64,000 bases of DNA from Scolanthus callimorphus (taxonomy: Eukaryota; Cnidaria; Anthozoa; Actiniaria; Edwardsiidae). The notes below the pieces were generated by a model. It did no database searches. It saw only the letters and a program-made list of their open reading frames with translations, and was not told the DNA's origin. The DNA is taken from the NCBI GenBank assembly GCA_033964015.1, contig CM066912.1, positions 9,230,015 to 9,294,014 on the forward strand, in the 5' to 3' direction. Position numbers and translations under genes: made by a program. Shown piece by piece: positions 54,301 to 64,000 of the stretch. How positions within the stretch are numbered: the first letter of the stretch is position 1; the number at the start of each line of letters is the position of its first letter.

Positions 54301-54311
54301 ACCGACTTCAA

Positions 54312-55352
54312 TTCTCGTACCCAGAGCATCCCGGCTCGTCTGCTCGCAGGGGTGGCTCCGGGGACATTTATTTGAGGGCCCTCGCTGATTGGCTGATTTT
54401 GAACGTTGGGGCATGCCCAGAAAGGTTCTCAACGGCTTTGTATCAAATCTCGCGCATTCGTCAATGGCTCTCACCAGAGCCTCCCCGCGAGGTGACGAGC
54501 CGGAGAGCTTAGGGTTCGAGAATGACCGAATTTAAAACTCTCGTACCCAGAGCTCCCCGGCTCGTCTTCTCGCGGGGGAGGCTCTGGTGACAGCCACTGA
54601 CGCATGAGCGAGATTTGATGCAGAGCCGTTGAGAGAAAGATATTTCTGCGCATGCACCATTCAAAACCAGCCAATCAGCAACGGTCCTCAAATGGATGTC
54701 ACCAGAGCCTCCCCTGCGAGGAGCGAGCCGGGGACCTCTGGGTAAGACAATGGTCTATCCGGTTTTATTTCTGTAGTTGTGCGCATGCTCCAAAGCCAGC
54801 CATCTTTTGGTCAGCGGCAAGATTCAGGACTCTGGGTGAACTCATATTTGTGAGCTTGCGTAGTGGATCAAGAGCTAACGAACTCGCCGTTGAAACTCAT
54901 TCTCGAACCGAGAGCTCCCTGGCTCGTGATTTCACGGAGGCGGCTCACTGACTATGCGCGAGATTTAATACACAGAGCCTCTGAGAGAACATTCTCGAAC
55001 CCAGAGCTTCCCGGCTCGTCTGCTCGCAAGGGGGTCTCTGGGGACATCCATTTGAGGGATTTTCTGATTGGCGGCCAATCAGAAAATCCCTCAAATCAGG
55101 CTGATTTTCAACGTTTGGGCATGCGCGAAAAGGTGTTTCTCTCGACGGCTCTGTATCAAATCTCGCGCATCGTCAGTGGCTGTCACCAGAGCCTCCCCCG
55201 CAAGGTTAGGAGCCGGGAGCTGGGCTCGAGAATGCTGAGAGAAAGACCTTTCAGCGCATGCTCCAGCGCTCAAAATCAGCCAATCAGCGACGGCCCTCAA
55301 ATGGATGTCACAAGAGCCTTCCTGCGAGCGGGGAGCTCTGGGTACGAGAATG
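54312..55352. mobile_element. Cluster of CCCAGAGC-ended palindromic MITEs
   Basis: At least three near-complete copies (about 54312-54523, 54537-54752 and 54990-55236) and two partial ones (54897-54985 and 55285-55352) share TCTCGTACCCAGAGCT ends and GGCTGATTTTGAACGTT-type interiors with 5176-5378. A lone end lies near 55935. The arrangement suggests repeated insertion into its own kind. Confidence 0.75.
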
Positions 55353-55432
55353 CTTTGCAAAATACAGGAAAATAACCGACACCAATCAATCGTTTATAGA
55401 ACTGAGATCCACAGCGGTTTTAGCCGGAGAAA

Positions 55433-55829
55433 GGCGAGACACAAAATGCCTCAACTTGTCGCACATGCCTATATTGTTGCGTTGCAACATCTCGCGTCCC
55501 AACCTGGAACTCAACAAAAACATCTGTTTCAAGTTGTGAAAACTTGTTGCGCGAAGAAGAGCGCTGCTACTTTGAGCCACAAATCCTGGCATTGTTGCTC
55601 GTTTTTCATCGAACACACAACTTGTCGCGCAACTTTATGCCGACAATTGAAGTTGATTAGTTAGAAGAAATGAGGTGGTAAGGGGAATAAAATCTATATT
55701 GGGCAGGGGCTCGCAGGTGTGGTCATCAAGACAAAGGTTGCCCGACAAGCTGTGGATTTATGAAAAACGGATTTATTAGCATTGGGACGTAATTGTTGCG
55801 CGACAAGTTGGAGGATTTTTTGTCTCGTA
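55433..55829. mobile_element. Element with CAACTTGTCGC inverted ends
   Basis: CGAGACACAAAATGCCTCAA at the left is mirrored by TTGGAGGATTTTTTGTCTCG at the right, followed inward by CTTGTCGC-type and GCGACAAG motifs. ~397 bp, non-coding. Confidence 0.6.
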
Positions 55830-56338
55830 TTTCCCCGCTATATGGGAAAACTGAGCAACATTTCTTTAAACCGAAAACCCAGAATTTGGCTTTCTAATAA
55901 ATCGATCCCCAAGAGCCCTGCATCTTGTAGCTGACCAAAATATGACGGGCTCTGGGTACGAGATTGCGGGAAAAACAAAGAAACATGGTGGACTTCGTGA
56001 TATCGTGCAGCCAAGCGAAATACGAGAAAAGAGGCCTCTGCTACCAGGTAATGGCTGACTGACTGACACGACTGACTTATGTCAGCTGCAGCTGTAGAGA
56101 AAAAGGAACAGGGCATCTTACAGCGTGAACATGTTTTTCTTTATGTGAAAGGAACCTGCTCAATAACTAAACACTTATGAATAATGTTCGTGACTTGGAC
56201 TTTATTTTCTACTCGTGCGCGTACATCTAATTGTTTCAATTATCTATCAGTGAAATGTTTCACAGTTCTACAGTTCTTAATTTTTGTCTCCAGTCTGTTA
56301 CGGAAGACTCGTCATGGGAACGCTAGTCTTGGGGTCTT

Positions 56339-56692
56339 CTAGACCTGTTGTGAAGGCATTTCTTCGATAATGATACGTGATGATGAATTCCACCCGCTAT
56401 ACGCGTCGGCATTTCCGTACCCGTGGCAATTACCGACGTGGAATCCTACGCGGACCCTCCCACTAGGGATGTTGGTGCAGTAACCCGTGATGACTCTGGG
56501 GCGATGAAGATCATGCCCCACCCCCTTCGCCATGTACACGACAGCATCTATAGGTACAGGTCCGCTACACTCGGCTCCATTGAAGGTGAAATACCAACGC
56601 TTACAGCAAGCGTTGCAGTTGTAGATCCTCAGGTTCCCAGCGTACAGGACACGGAGAGCTGTGTTCGTGTGCTTTTTCACAAAGACGCATTG
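56339..56692 (-). CDS. CTHRC1: Collagen triple helix repeat-containing protein 1-like, last exon
   Basis: The acceptor is TTTGTACAG| at 56693-56694; the exon starts QCVFVKKHTNTALRVLYAGN and ends at TAG (56339-56341), giving 117 residues. It matches the globular C-terminal domain of CTHRC1: NACCKRWYFTFNGAECSGPV, PIDAVVY, GWNSSSRIIIEEMP. CTHRC1 is a secreted glycoprotein with a short collagen stretch and this C1q-like head, which has been linked to Wnt and matrix signalling in vertebrates. Upstream collagen and signal-peptide exons were looked for to 64000 and not found, so they are probably outside the window. The symbol denotes family; orthology to vertebrate CTHRC1 rather than a cnidarian expansion is not tested. 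Confidence 0.88.
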   Translation of the reverse strand, partial: QCVFVKKHTNTALRVLYAGNLRIYNCNACCKRWYFTFNGAECSGPVPIDAVVYMAKGVGHDLHRPRVITGYCTNIPSGRVRVGFHVGNCHGYGNADAYSGWNSSSRIIIEEMPSQQV

Positions 56693-57735
56693 CTGTACAA
56701 ATAAAACAATAAGTATCGTTAATTGCCGCGCGCACGGCTGTCCCTTCCCTCTATGTTACCGTCGACAAATACACCTAAAAGGAGGTTCGCAGGCTAAGTA
56801 ATCCACGAGGCTTTTAGAATAGAAAAGAATTATAGAATATATGCTTTACTTTACGCATTTGTTGTGTTACACTGGGACATCAAAAACTCCCTCGCCTCCA
56901 AGGTTATATGATTTGACTGCTGTTCGCTGCCTTAATAAATTTCTGATATAAGAGGGGGCCGCACCATGAAGACTTTCGTACACGGTACAAGCATATTGTG
57001 ATATTTTTTTTTTGCTGCAAACTTATCCCCCTGTCATAGGCTGTCAAAAATTCGATATTCCATTGCGAGACCAGCTATTGTTTACCGAATTCCTACTGCA
57101 TTTGGAATCCACATTCCAAACGCCCTCGATTCTGTTTTCACAAATTATTAAAATCGGTTATTTGTATCTGAGCTGTCTTTTTCGAATTTCCCAAAAGTCC
57201 AAAGTCCATAGTAAACAGTTTAGGCTAGCATACTAGTAGTAATCATAGATTAGAAACGCGTTCGAAGAAGGACTTTTTTCCGTTATTTCTTATCCGTTTT
57301 TATTTGTGTTGCATGCCAAGATGTGAGCGTGACGTGCCGCGACTGTTTTTTAGTGGACGTCAATCAAACTCTGTTTCTTTGCATAAAAGCAAATATTGTC
57401 AACAAGCCAGACCTAAATCATTTGACTTCGCTCGTACATTCTCTGATCTTTGAAACCCATGGGAAAGGCTTGCTACGGAACTTTTTTTGGACAAGACTAA
57501 TTTTTCATTCAAACAAGACACGAGAAGGAAAACTTGTCTTCCCTTACGCCGCGTGGAACGCTTGAGAATTTTCTTAGAGAAGCCTAGCCTTTGACCTGAA
57601 TGATTCAGGAGTGTCGGAAGTTCTTCAAATCATTCTGATGAAAACTTGGAATTGAAGCCAACTGTAACTATAAACATTTTCATAGGTCCGTTATCTTTTT
57701 GTACGATCAGCCTCTTTCCCTCCATGAGGAGCTTC
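56693..57735. other. Upstream of the CTHRC1-like exon; nothing coding recognised
   Basis: AT-rich and presumably intronic for the CTHRC1-like gene. The 80-codon + frame at 57323-57565 has no recognisable motif. Confidence 0.4.
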
Positions 57736-57739
57736 CCCA

Positions 57740-58215
57740 GTCTCACAACCACGGTTGAACCATGGTCGACCATGATTTGACCATGGTTTTCCATGGTTTT
57801 GGACCATGGTCAACCATGTTTTGGCAATGAAAATACCATGGTTGACCATGGTCGACCATGTGCGTTAAATGGCACCAGATCCAACCATGGTCAACCATGG
57901 TTTGAATACTGCGACATATAGACAATGGCAGACCATGGTTGGCCACGGTCGACCATGGTCCAGTTACCATGGTCGAACATGGTTGACCATGGTTGCTTCA
58001 CAAATCTCCTGCAGCTATTCATGTTGATTTGAAACATGGTCAACCATGGAAAACCATGGCGAAACATGGTAGGTCATGGTCGACCATGTTCCAGCTACCA
58101 TGGCCAAACATGGTGGACCATGGTTGCAAGAAACGTAGCCAATCATGGAAACCATGGTCAAACACGATACTCCATGGTTGAGCATATTATCCTGCAAACC
58201 ATGATCATAAGCAGA
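57740..58215. repeat. ACCATGGT-dense region 1
   Basis: About 18 CCATGG hexamers occur within ~450 bp, mostly as (G)ACCATGGT(C/T) at irregular spacing, with many one-off variants (ACCATGTT, ACCATGAT). Because the core is a palindrome the region can pair with itself extensively. It is not a fixed-period tandem repeat. Confidence 0.8.
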
Positions 58216-60205
58216 TAGGTTGACAATGATGAATAACCCAAGCCAAACTTCTTGATTTGCTTTTGGTCATAAAATTCTAAATTAAATGAGGTCACATAGT
58301 CATAGGAAACATTAATAAAAAAAACTACAAAATGCTAAACAATATATATATTATATCTTTTATTACATTTATCGGCACAACCCTACCTTTATATGTTACT
58401 AAATACACAATAACTCATTGGGGGTTAAATGGGTCTTTATTGCCGAATAAGACCATGCGCGAATTCCCCCTAAGGGGAGTTTAAAAAAAAAGCACTTATT
58501 TATACACCTAGCACGGGCGGGGATCGGAATTTCCGCCGCCTGTATTTAATTGTGATAAACAAGTCTATCACTCACATTAATAGCATTAAATTTTAGTACC
58601 ACTCTCAAGAAATATCATAAATTACATTCACACATACAAACATCATACATACATTAAATCCAATGTCCTTTCGTAAAGAAGCGTTCATACCAGACACACA
58701 GAATAATGAGATTTCACTCAAGGGTGAGTTTACTAACCTGACGGCGCAGGAGAAATCAACTTCCATATGTAACAAAATAGGATTTCATTATTCCTGTAGA
58801 ACTGTAAATTTTCAAACTTTGCTGAATACACAAGTCCATATTATAGGAAGGCTTGAGTCATTCCCTTTCATTGTTTTTGGCTGGAGAAGCATCTATAAAA
58901 AAGAACAATAAGAGTTGGCTTCTTTTAACAATACATTTTTAATTGATAGTGTTATTAGATAAAAATAAAACTGAAAGGTCATTCCTCAACATTTGCATGT
59001 GCTGAACATCCTGTTAGGAGGTTGTAAACACACTTTTCAACACACTTCCATGGGGGTATGGATATTTTTTGGAACCACACATTTTTCCATAAGTCAGACA
59101 AGTGTGTCAAAATTGTAAAATTCTTCCTCCCCCCTAAAAATATTTATGATACTTTTCTGCCTCTGTCAACTCAATAGAGCACAATGTTTCCACTGTTTGG
59201 GGCAAAATGATGGCAAAAGAATGCTTTGTACTAAACAAAATTATAACAAAATAGAAACCAAAAGGAGTAAACACAAATGAAGTACCAGGTGATCCCCCGT
59301 GTGAGCACTTGATATCTTCACACGTGAAAATCACACACTTGCCTAATGCTCGATGCTTTTCAGTGTTTGTATGGAAAAGATCAGGTAAATTGACCCCACC
59401 ACCCCTCTGGAATTTCCAATCCCTTCCGTGACGGGGGTATGGATATTTTTTGGAAACACACATTATACATTGATAATAATAATAATATAATAATTCAATA
59501 ATAATAATTCAATAATTGTTTTATTATACATGCATCAGCATGCTGATTCTTGAAGACCCTCAAAGTGTGTGATTCCCAAAGTAAAGCGCGCCCTCTTAGC
59601 CAATCAGAATTGATATAGTGAGTACAATGTATAATAATCAAGCAAATTTCGTATTTCATTGATGTCTAATAATAAACAGAACATTACTTGACCACTTGGA
59701 GTTACAACTTTTATCTTCTTGTGTTAAAATGTATCTCATGTTCCGGGGGCTCAAATAATACATTTTCAACACTCGAAGATAAAATTTGTATCTCTGTGCA
59801 GTCATTCATAGCAAACATGTAAAATTTATCAAAATGGATTGCTTACTGTGTAGCATACAGTTAAGGAGCTTGACTCCAATCCAGACCAATCCCTCACTGA
59901 GCCTTCTATTCTATAACATATCAGCACATCTCTGATGGTACATGTATTAACTCAAGGCATTTCCCAATCTTAATCAGCATCAGGTCCTTTCTCAGTGCAC
60001 TCTGTCAGTAAAACAAAGTCTGAATCAAGAGCTGTATTAAGTTCAGTAGTAACATAAACATTGTGCACAGAAACATAAACATTGTGCACAGAAACATTGT
60101 GTTACATGCTTACTCTGACAAACTGCCATGGGTTCAAACACAGCCCTTAATCTTTTATTCAATTTGAGATCTAACCATATCTAAGGAAACTTAGAAAGTA
60201 CACAC
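58216..60205. other. Gene-free stretch; one short direct repeat
   Basis: GGGGGTATGGATATTTTTTGG occurs in part at 59053 and 59434 and delimits ~380 bp; the - strand frame between (CVSKKYPYPRHGRDWKFQRG) looks like repeat-derived text. No real gene seen. Confidence 0.45.
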
Positions 60206-62273
60206 GGCCTCGCGCACGATGTTGCGCACGCAAGCGTAACAAAAATTCTAACTCTAGGTTTGGTACTATTTCTCTGCAACCACTAGCGTTTTCTTTGTAT
60301 AAATTTCCAGAAATAATATTCAACTGATGTGCATTCCAAAATATATATGAGCTCAAATAATTATGATGAAGTATCATTTTAGGCCAATTCATTAAATGTG
60401 TTCTGAAAAAGGCTGTATTTTTGGACCTAATTTTCTACAAGCACTTTTTTAAATATTCGATTTGTGAAAAATGCGTTGTTATTTGACTGGAAGCAATTGC
60501 AAAAGTGAAATGCACTTGAAATGCACTTTCAACCTGTGCAGATTTAATTGAGAAAGGATAAATGGTGAGAAAGAAAATAATTCAAGAGTAGCGTTAGAAT
60601 TTTTTCACCACGAAAAAACATTAAAACAGCCAATTTTTTTACGCCTTTTCGCGCATATTTTTGCCTTTTGTTGCTAATTCGCGCATTTTGTTGCCCACCA
60701 AAACGCGCCAATTTTTTGCCCTTTTTTGCCCTGTTCTTTTTTGCCTGTTTTTCTTTTTGCCTATTTTTGCCCTGCGCGTTTTTGCCTAATTTTGCCCAAG
60801 CACGCCCTTTCTGCCTTTTTGCCAATTATTTTCTCTGAAGGATTTTTTTATCGTTTCGAACAGACGACGGGCTATCGAAATAACTAAATCGAAGGCCTCG
60901 ACACTGAGAAAGGGATCTGAAGCGATTGATCATTTATGCTCTCATTAATGTTAATGCGACATCATCTAATCATTGTCCAACGTCTTCTCAATGCAGTCCA
61001 CCTTACCAAGTATTCTTGCTACGTTTTCTTCGAGCTTCTTAAATCTTTTTTTAAGGTTAAAACTGCTTCTAAAATATGGAATTCTCGGTTTCACGGAGAA
61101 GCTCTACATAATTTAAACGACCATTGCCGATTTTCTTCATCAAGGTCACCTCGTCGATTTACAAAACTGCGTATTGCAATCCGTGTGTGCACGACATTTT
61201 TGCCCTTTTTTGCGCAATTTTGCCCATTTACGCCCAATTTTGCCTAGAACGATTTTTTGTGAAATACCGTAAATTCTCGAATTAACGATGCACTTGACTG
61301 TTTTTTTTCGTCACTTGCCTCAGATCAGGATGTTTTTTTATTAATTTGTTTTGTTAAGTTTGGAAATGTCCTTCATTGTCTGATCATATCTCCAAATTAC
61401 AGATAACATTTTTGCCTCTCCGTCTGGTTTTATCCTTTTTTGCCTTTTTTTGCCTTTTTTTTGCCCAACTACCAGATGATTTGATGGTTTGTTTATGTAG
61501 TTAGTATGAAAAACTAACTTGAAAGGAAAGGCTTATCCAAGCACAAGAAAAGGAAAAATTACAACAAAGACAACAGGTTAAAAAAACACTAAGAGGAAAT
61601 TAAGAGCTCGGGGACTGCATTTAATAATAGAATGAGCAAAAAACGCGCACTGGAAAAGTTAATTTCACTGAAACAATTGTACAACAGTAAACAGGGTAAA
61701 TCGATTTGACAAGACATTGACATTATGACCTACCTGAAATAAGTTTCTTGAGAAGACGGTGAAGTCGAAGGCTGCACTTTCTAAGTTTCTTTCTACTTAA
61801 GTTTCTTCTCGACGACAGTTCGACTCTCGGCAAAAAAGGGCAAAAAAGGCAAAAACGAGGCAAAAAGGCAAAAAAGTAACAAGGCAAAAAATGCGCGATT
61901 AGGCGAAAATGATTTCGAACGATGCGCGAAAAGGCAAAAAAAAGGCAACAAATATCACGCAAAAAAAGGCAAAAACAAGGCAAAAAAGGCAAAATAGGCA
62001 AAAAATCAAGAGAACACAATTCGAGGATCAAATGTTACGCTTCATTTTCAAAATTTTTATATAGGTGCGTTACAAAAACACAAATTACACAAACTTCCCA
62101 GTTCATTTCACACATCGAGCGTAATATATTTCCAAAATACGATGTTTTGACAGTATTTCAAGCTATTTTTAAATAGACAACATTGCTGTTTTCTTAAATT
62201 AGAGCAATTCTAAAACAAAAATAGTAGTGATTTTGTAGTAGATGTAGCCGTGCGCAACATCGTGCGCGAGGCC
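60206..62273. mobile_element. 2.07 kb non-autonomous DNA transposon, copy 2
   Basis: The same element as 22012-24043 in the same orientation, ends GGCCTCGCGCACGATGTTGC and inverse, flanked by ACAC (60202-60205 and 62274-62277). TTTTTGCC and GGCAAAAA arrays are kept. Small indels distinguish it from copy 1. Confidence 0.9.
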
Positions 62274-62274
62274 A

Positions 62275-63070
62275 CACACATAATCAATGACAGAACTTCT
62301 TGTTTAAGTTGTTCCGTGCGATCTCTTGTTGTTTATCAGATCGTGTGAAGGGGGCTCACATTTCGCAATCACATTCCACACGAGCTGGACAAAATCGAAA
62401 GGAATAATTAACGGCATATTGCCCATACGTTCAAGAAAACCAGGGAAATGAAAAGAAAAATCAGAGAGAATTACCATTTCTCTAACAATTCCCTTGGTAA
62501 ACTAAGAAACTCGCATATGACATGTTGTGGTTGTACCTACCCGTGCGCGTGATCGAACGATGAACCTTCCTTGGCCATTGTGCAAGTACATTGGACTTCG
62601 ATCGCGCCAAAAACTTCCTCTACTACTGAGAACTGTTACTATGAATGGCAGTTTGAATTGAGCTTAAATAAAACCATACTGAAGATTAAATAAAAGAGAA
62701 CAGTTCAGCGCGATCTGCCATCCAGTCCTTCAGCTGATTCAAATCGATGTAAACGGTCGCATGAGCCAGCGGTATTGGGGTCAGCCAGTCAGCAGTCAGA
62801 GGCTTGGCTGCATAGCTAACAAAATGTCCGGAGTGGAAAGACGTGTCGAACTTCCATCCGTTATAGTTCCTGTACCTATTAAGCCCATGGGGATTTTTGC
62901 TGATATTCAATGGAAACCCGAAAAGTAAGTACACACACACCTATAATTAATGGCAGAACTTATTGTTTAAGGCTGTTCCGTGCGATCTCTTCTTGTTATC
63001 AGATGGTGAGACGGGCTCACATTTCGCATTCACATTCCACACAAGCTGATGTGACAAAATCGAGGGGAAT
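62275..63070. repeat. ~130 bp direct duplication flanking a candidate exon
   Basis: 62275-62403 and 62932-63070 share TTCCGTGCGATCTCTT, GGCTCACATTTCGCA and CACATTCCACAC in order, with modest divergence. The transposon at 60206 inserted exactly at the edge of the first copy. Confidence 0.75.
62824..62924 (+). CDS. Candidate first coding exon, unidentified
   Basis: ATG in AAAATGTCC opens MSGVERRVELPSVIVPVPIK and the reading runs to a consensus donor AA|GTAAGT (33 codons plus two bases). I do not recognise the protein. A rival reading is on the - strand: an acceptor AATATCAG| at 62913 followed by ~70 codons (NPHGLNRYRNYNGWKFDTSF and on) to a stop at 62686. Both cannot be assumed; one or neither may be real. 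Confidence 0.3.
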
Positions 63071-63589
63071 ATCCGGGGCTGATATCATTCTGTATCCTGC
63101 ATATTGTAAAATGAGTCTGCTGTCCAGTTGTCTGAATTAGCCATAGAAATCTGCATTTGATCATCCAGATTTCGTTTTTTGCTTGTTACTTTGTGGTAAG
63201 TTATGTACTAAAACTTCGATAAAACTCGCCTCATGTCGATAGTCTTATCAACCTCCCATCTAAGACTCAGGGACTATTCGCCGCTAATCATTTCACCTAT
63301 TGGTTTCACTATAACAGTCATACAAACTCTACATTTACTCTGGTTGCATTGTAAATTATTCCTGTAGGTTTTATTCAGAATTGGTGAATCACTTTGCGAT
63401 TTCACTAAAGTCATATGAAATTCGCTATAATAAGCTTAAATACAAAATAAACACAAAGTATAGTCGAAAACAATTAAAATTAAAATACCTATCAGTGAGC
63501 GCCCTTAACGGTTGTCTACTAAATTGTAGGCACTGACTTTTCAAACCATTGAAAAGTTAATTCTGTTTTTGTAAATGTGACAGGGGGAG

Positions 63590-64000
63590 TGAACCACCAT
63601 GGTCTATCATGGTAGACCATGTTCTCTGCAGTTCTAAGGCAACACTCAGGGAATCTTAAAAAAAATTATCAGTGTCCTTTTAAAAAGTCGCTTACTAAAT
63701 TGTAGGCAGTACAAGTATTAATGCTATAAACATGTGAAGTATCACTTTTTGTAAATATGACTTGGTGATTGTTTACCATGGTCTACCATGGTGGACCATG
63801 ATCTCTGAAGTCATAAGTTTAAACACTCAAAAACAGAAAAAAATGCTAAACAAAGTTTTAAAATTTGTATACTAAATTGATAGAGATGTTTTCATGCCAA
63901 TAAAACAGAAATTTCTTAAAATCAAGGAATTCATTATTTTGACCATGGTCAACTGTGGACCATGGTCTATACAAAAAGTTGACCACAGTCAGTCACCATG
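63590..64000. repeat. ACCATGGT-dense region 2
   Basis: Short clusters such as ACCATGGTCTACCATGGTGG occur near 63595, 63775, 63940 and at the window edge, separated by ~170-180 bp. The interspersed text GTCTACTAAATTGTAGGCA also repeats (63513, 63691), so this looks like a tandem repeat of ~180 bp units running off the window. Confidence 0.65.

Overview
This is a window of animal nuclear DNA. It has widely spaced, GT-AG-spliced exons and a heavy load of diverse, mostly non-autonomous transposons. An ApeC (apextrin C-terminal) gene, a CTHRC1-like gene and a Gmr1-type Gypsy element suggest a marine invertebrate, most likely an anthozoan cnidarian. The lineage is inference; the exon structures below were read directly.

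Left part (1-8246, + strand): the last four exons of a gene encoding the second half of an ApeC domain, a charged coiled-coil-like stretch, one transmembrane helix and an acidic cytoplasmic tail. Its 5' part lies off the left edge.

Region 8247-12313 is intergenic. It holds a 0.38 kb fold-back, a 1.3 kb inverted-repeat element and a ~126 bp tandem repeat.

Centre (12314-51175, - strand): the complete coding region of COPB1 (coatomer subunit beta) in 25 coding exons over 39 kb. All junctions are in phase, and the exons sum to 2895 nt, i.e. 964 residues plus stop. Its introns hold most of the mobile DNA. Intron 10 has an intact 5.1 kb Ty3/Gypsy element with identical 227 bp LTRs and the unusual domain order PR-IN-RT-RH. 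Introns 2 and 3 have three copies of a CAGGGCCCG-ended DNA transposon with 6 bp target duplications, one nested inside another and itself carrying a TA-flanked MITE. Intron 17 has a 2 kb element with TTTTTGCC arrays, whose second copy lies at 60.2-62.3 kb. Introns 15 and 23 contain minisatellites whose units are copies of the adjoining exon-intron junction.

Right part (51176-64000): the COPB1 promoter region, a TIR element carrying a broken GIY-YIG endonuclease fragment, a cluster of CCCAGAGC-ended MITEs, the last coding exon of a CTHRC1-like secreted protein (- strand, 56339-56692), two regions dense in ACCATGGT, the second 2 kb element, and an ambiguous candidate exon near 62.8 kb.

The three gene models are not functionally linked: COPB1 is housekeeping vesicle-coat machinery, while the other two are a cell-surface and a secreted protein. 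The main interest is how many insertions COPB1 has absorbed while every coding exon and splice site stays intact, and how some repeats have copied its splice junctions.
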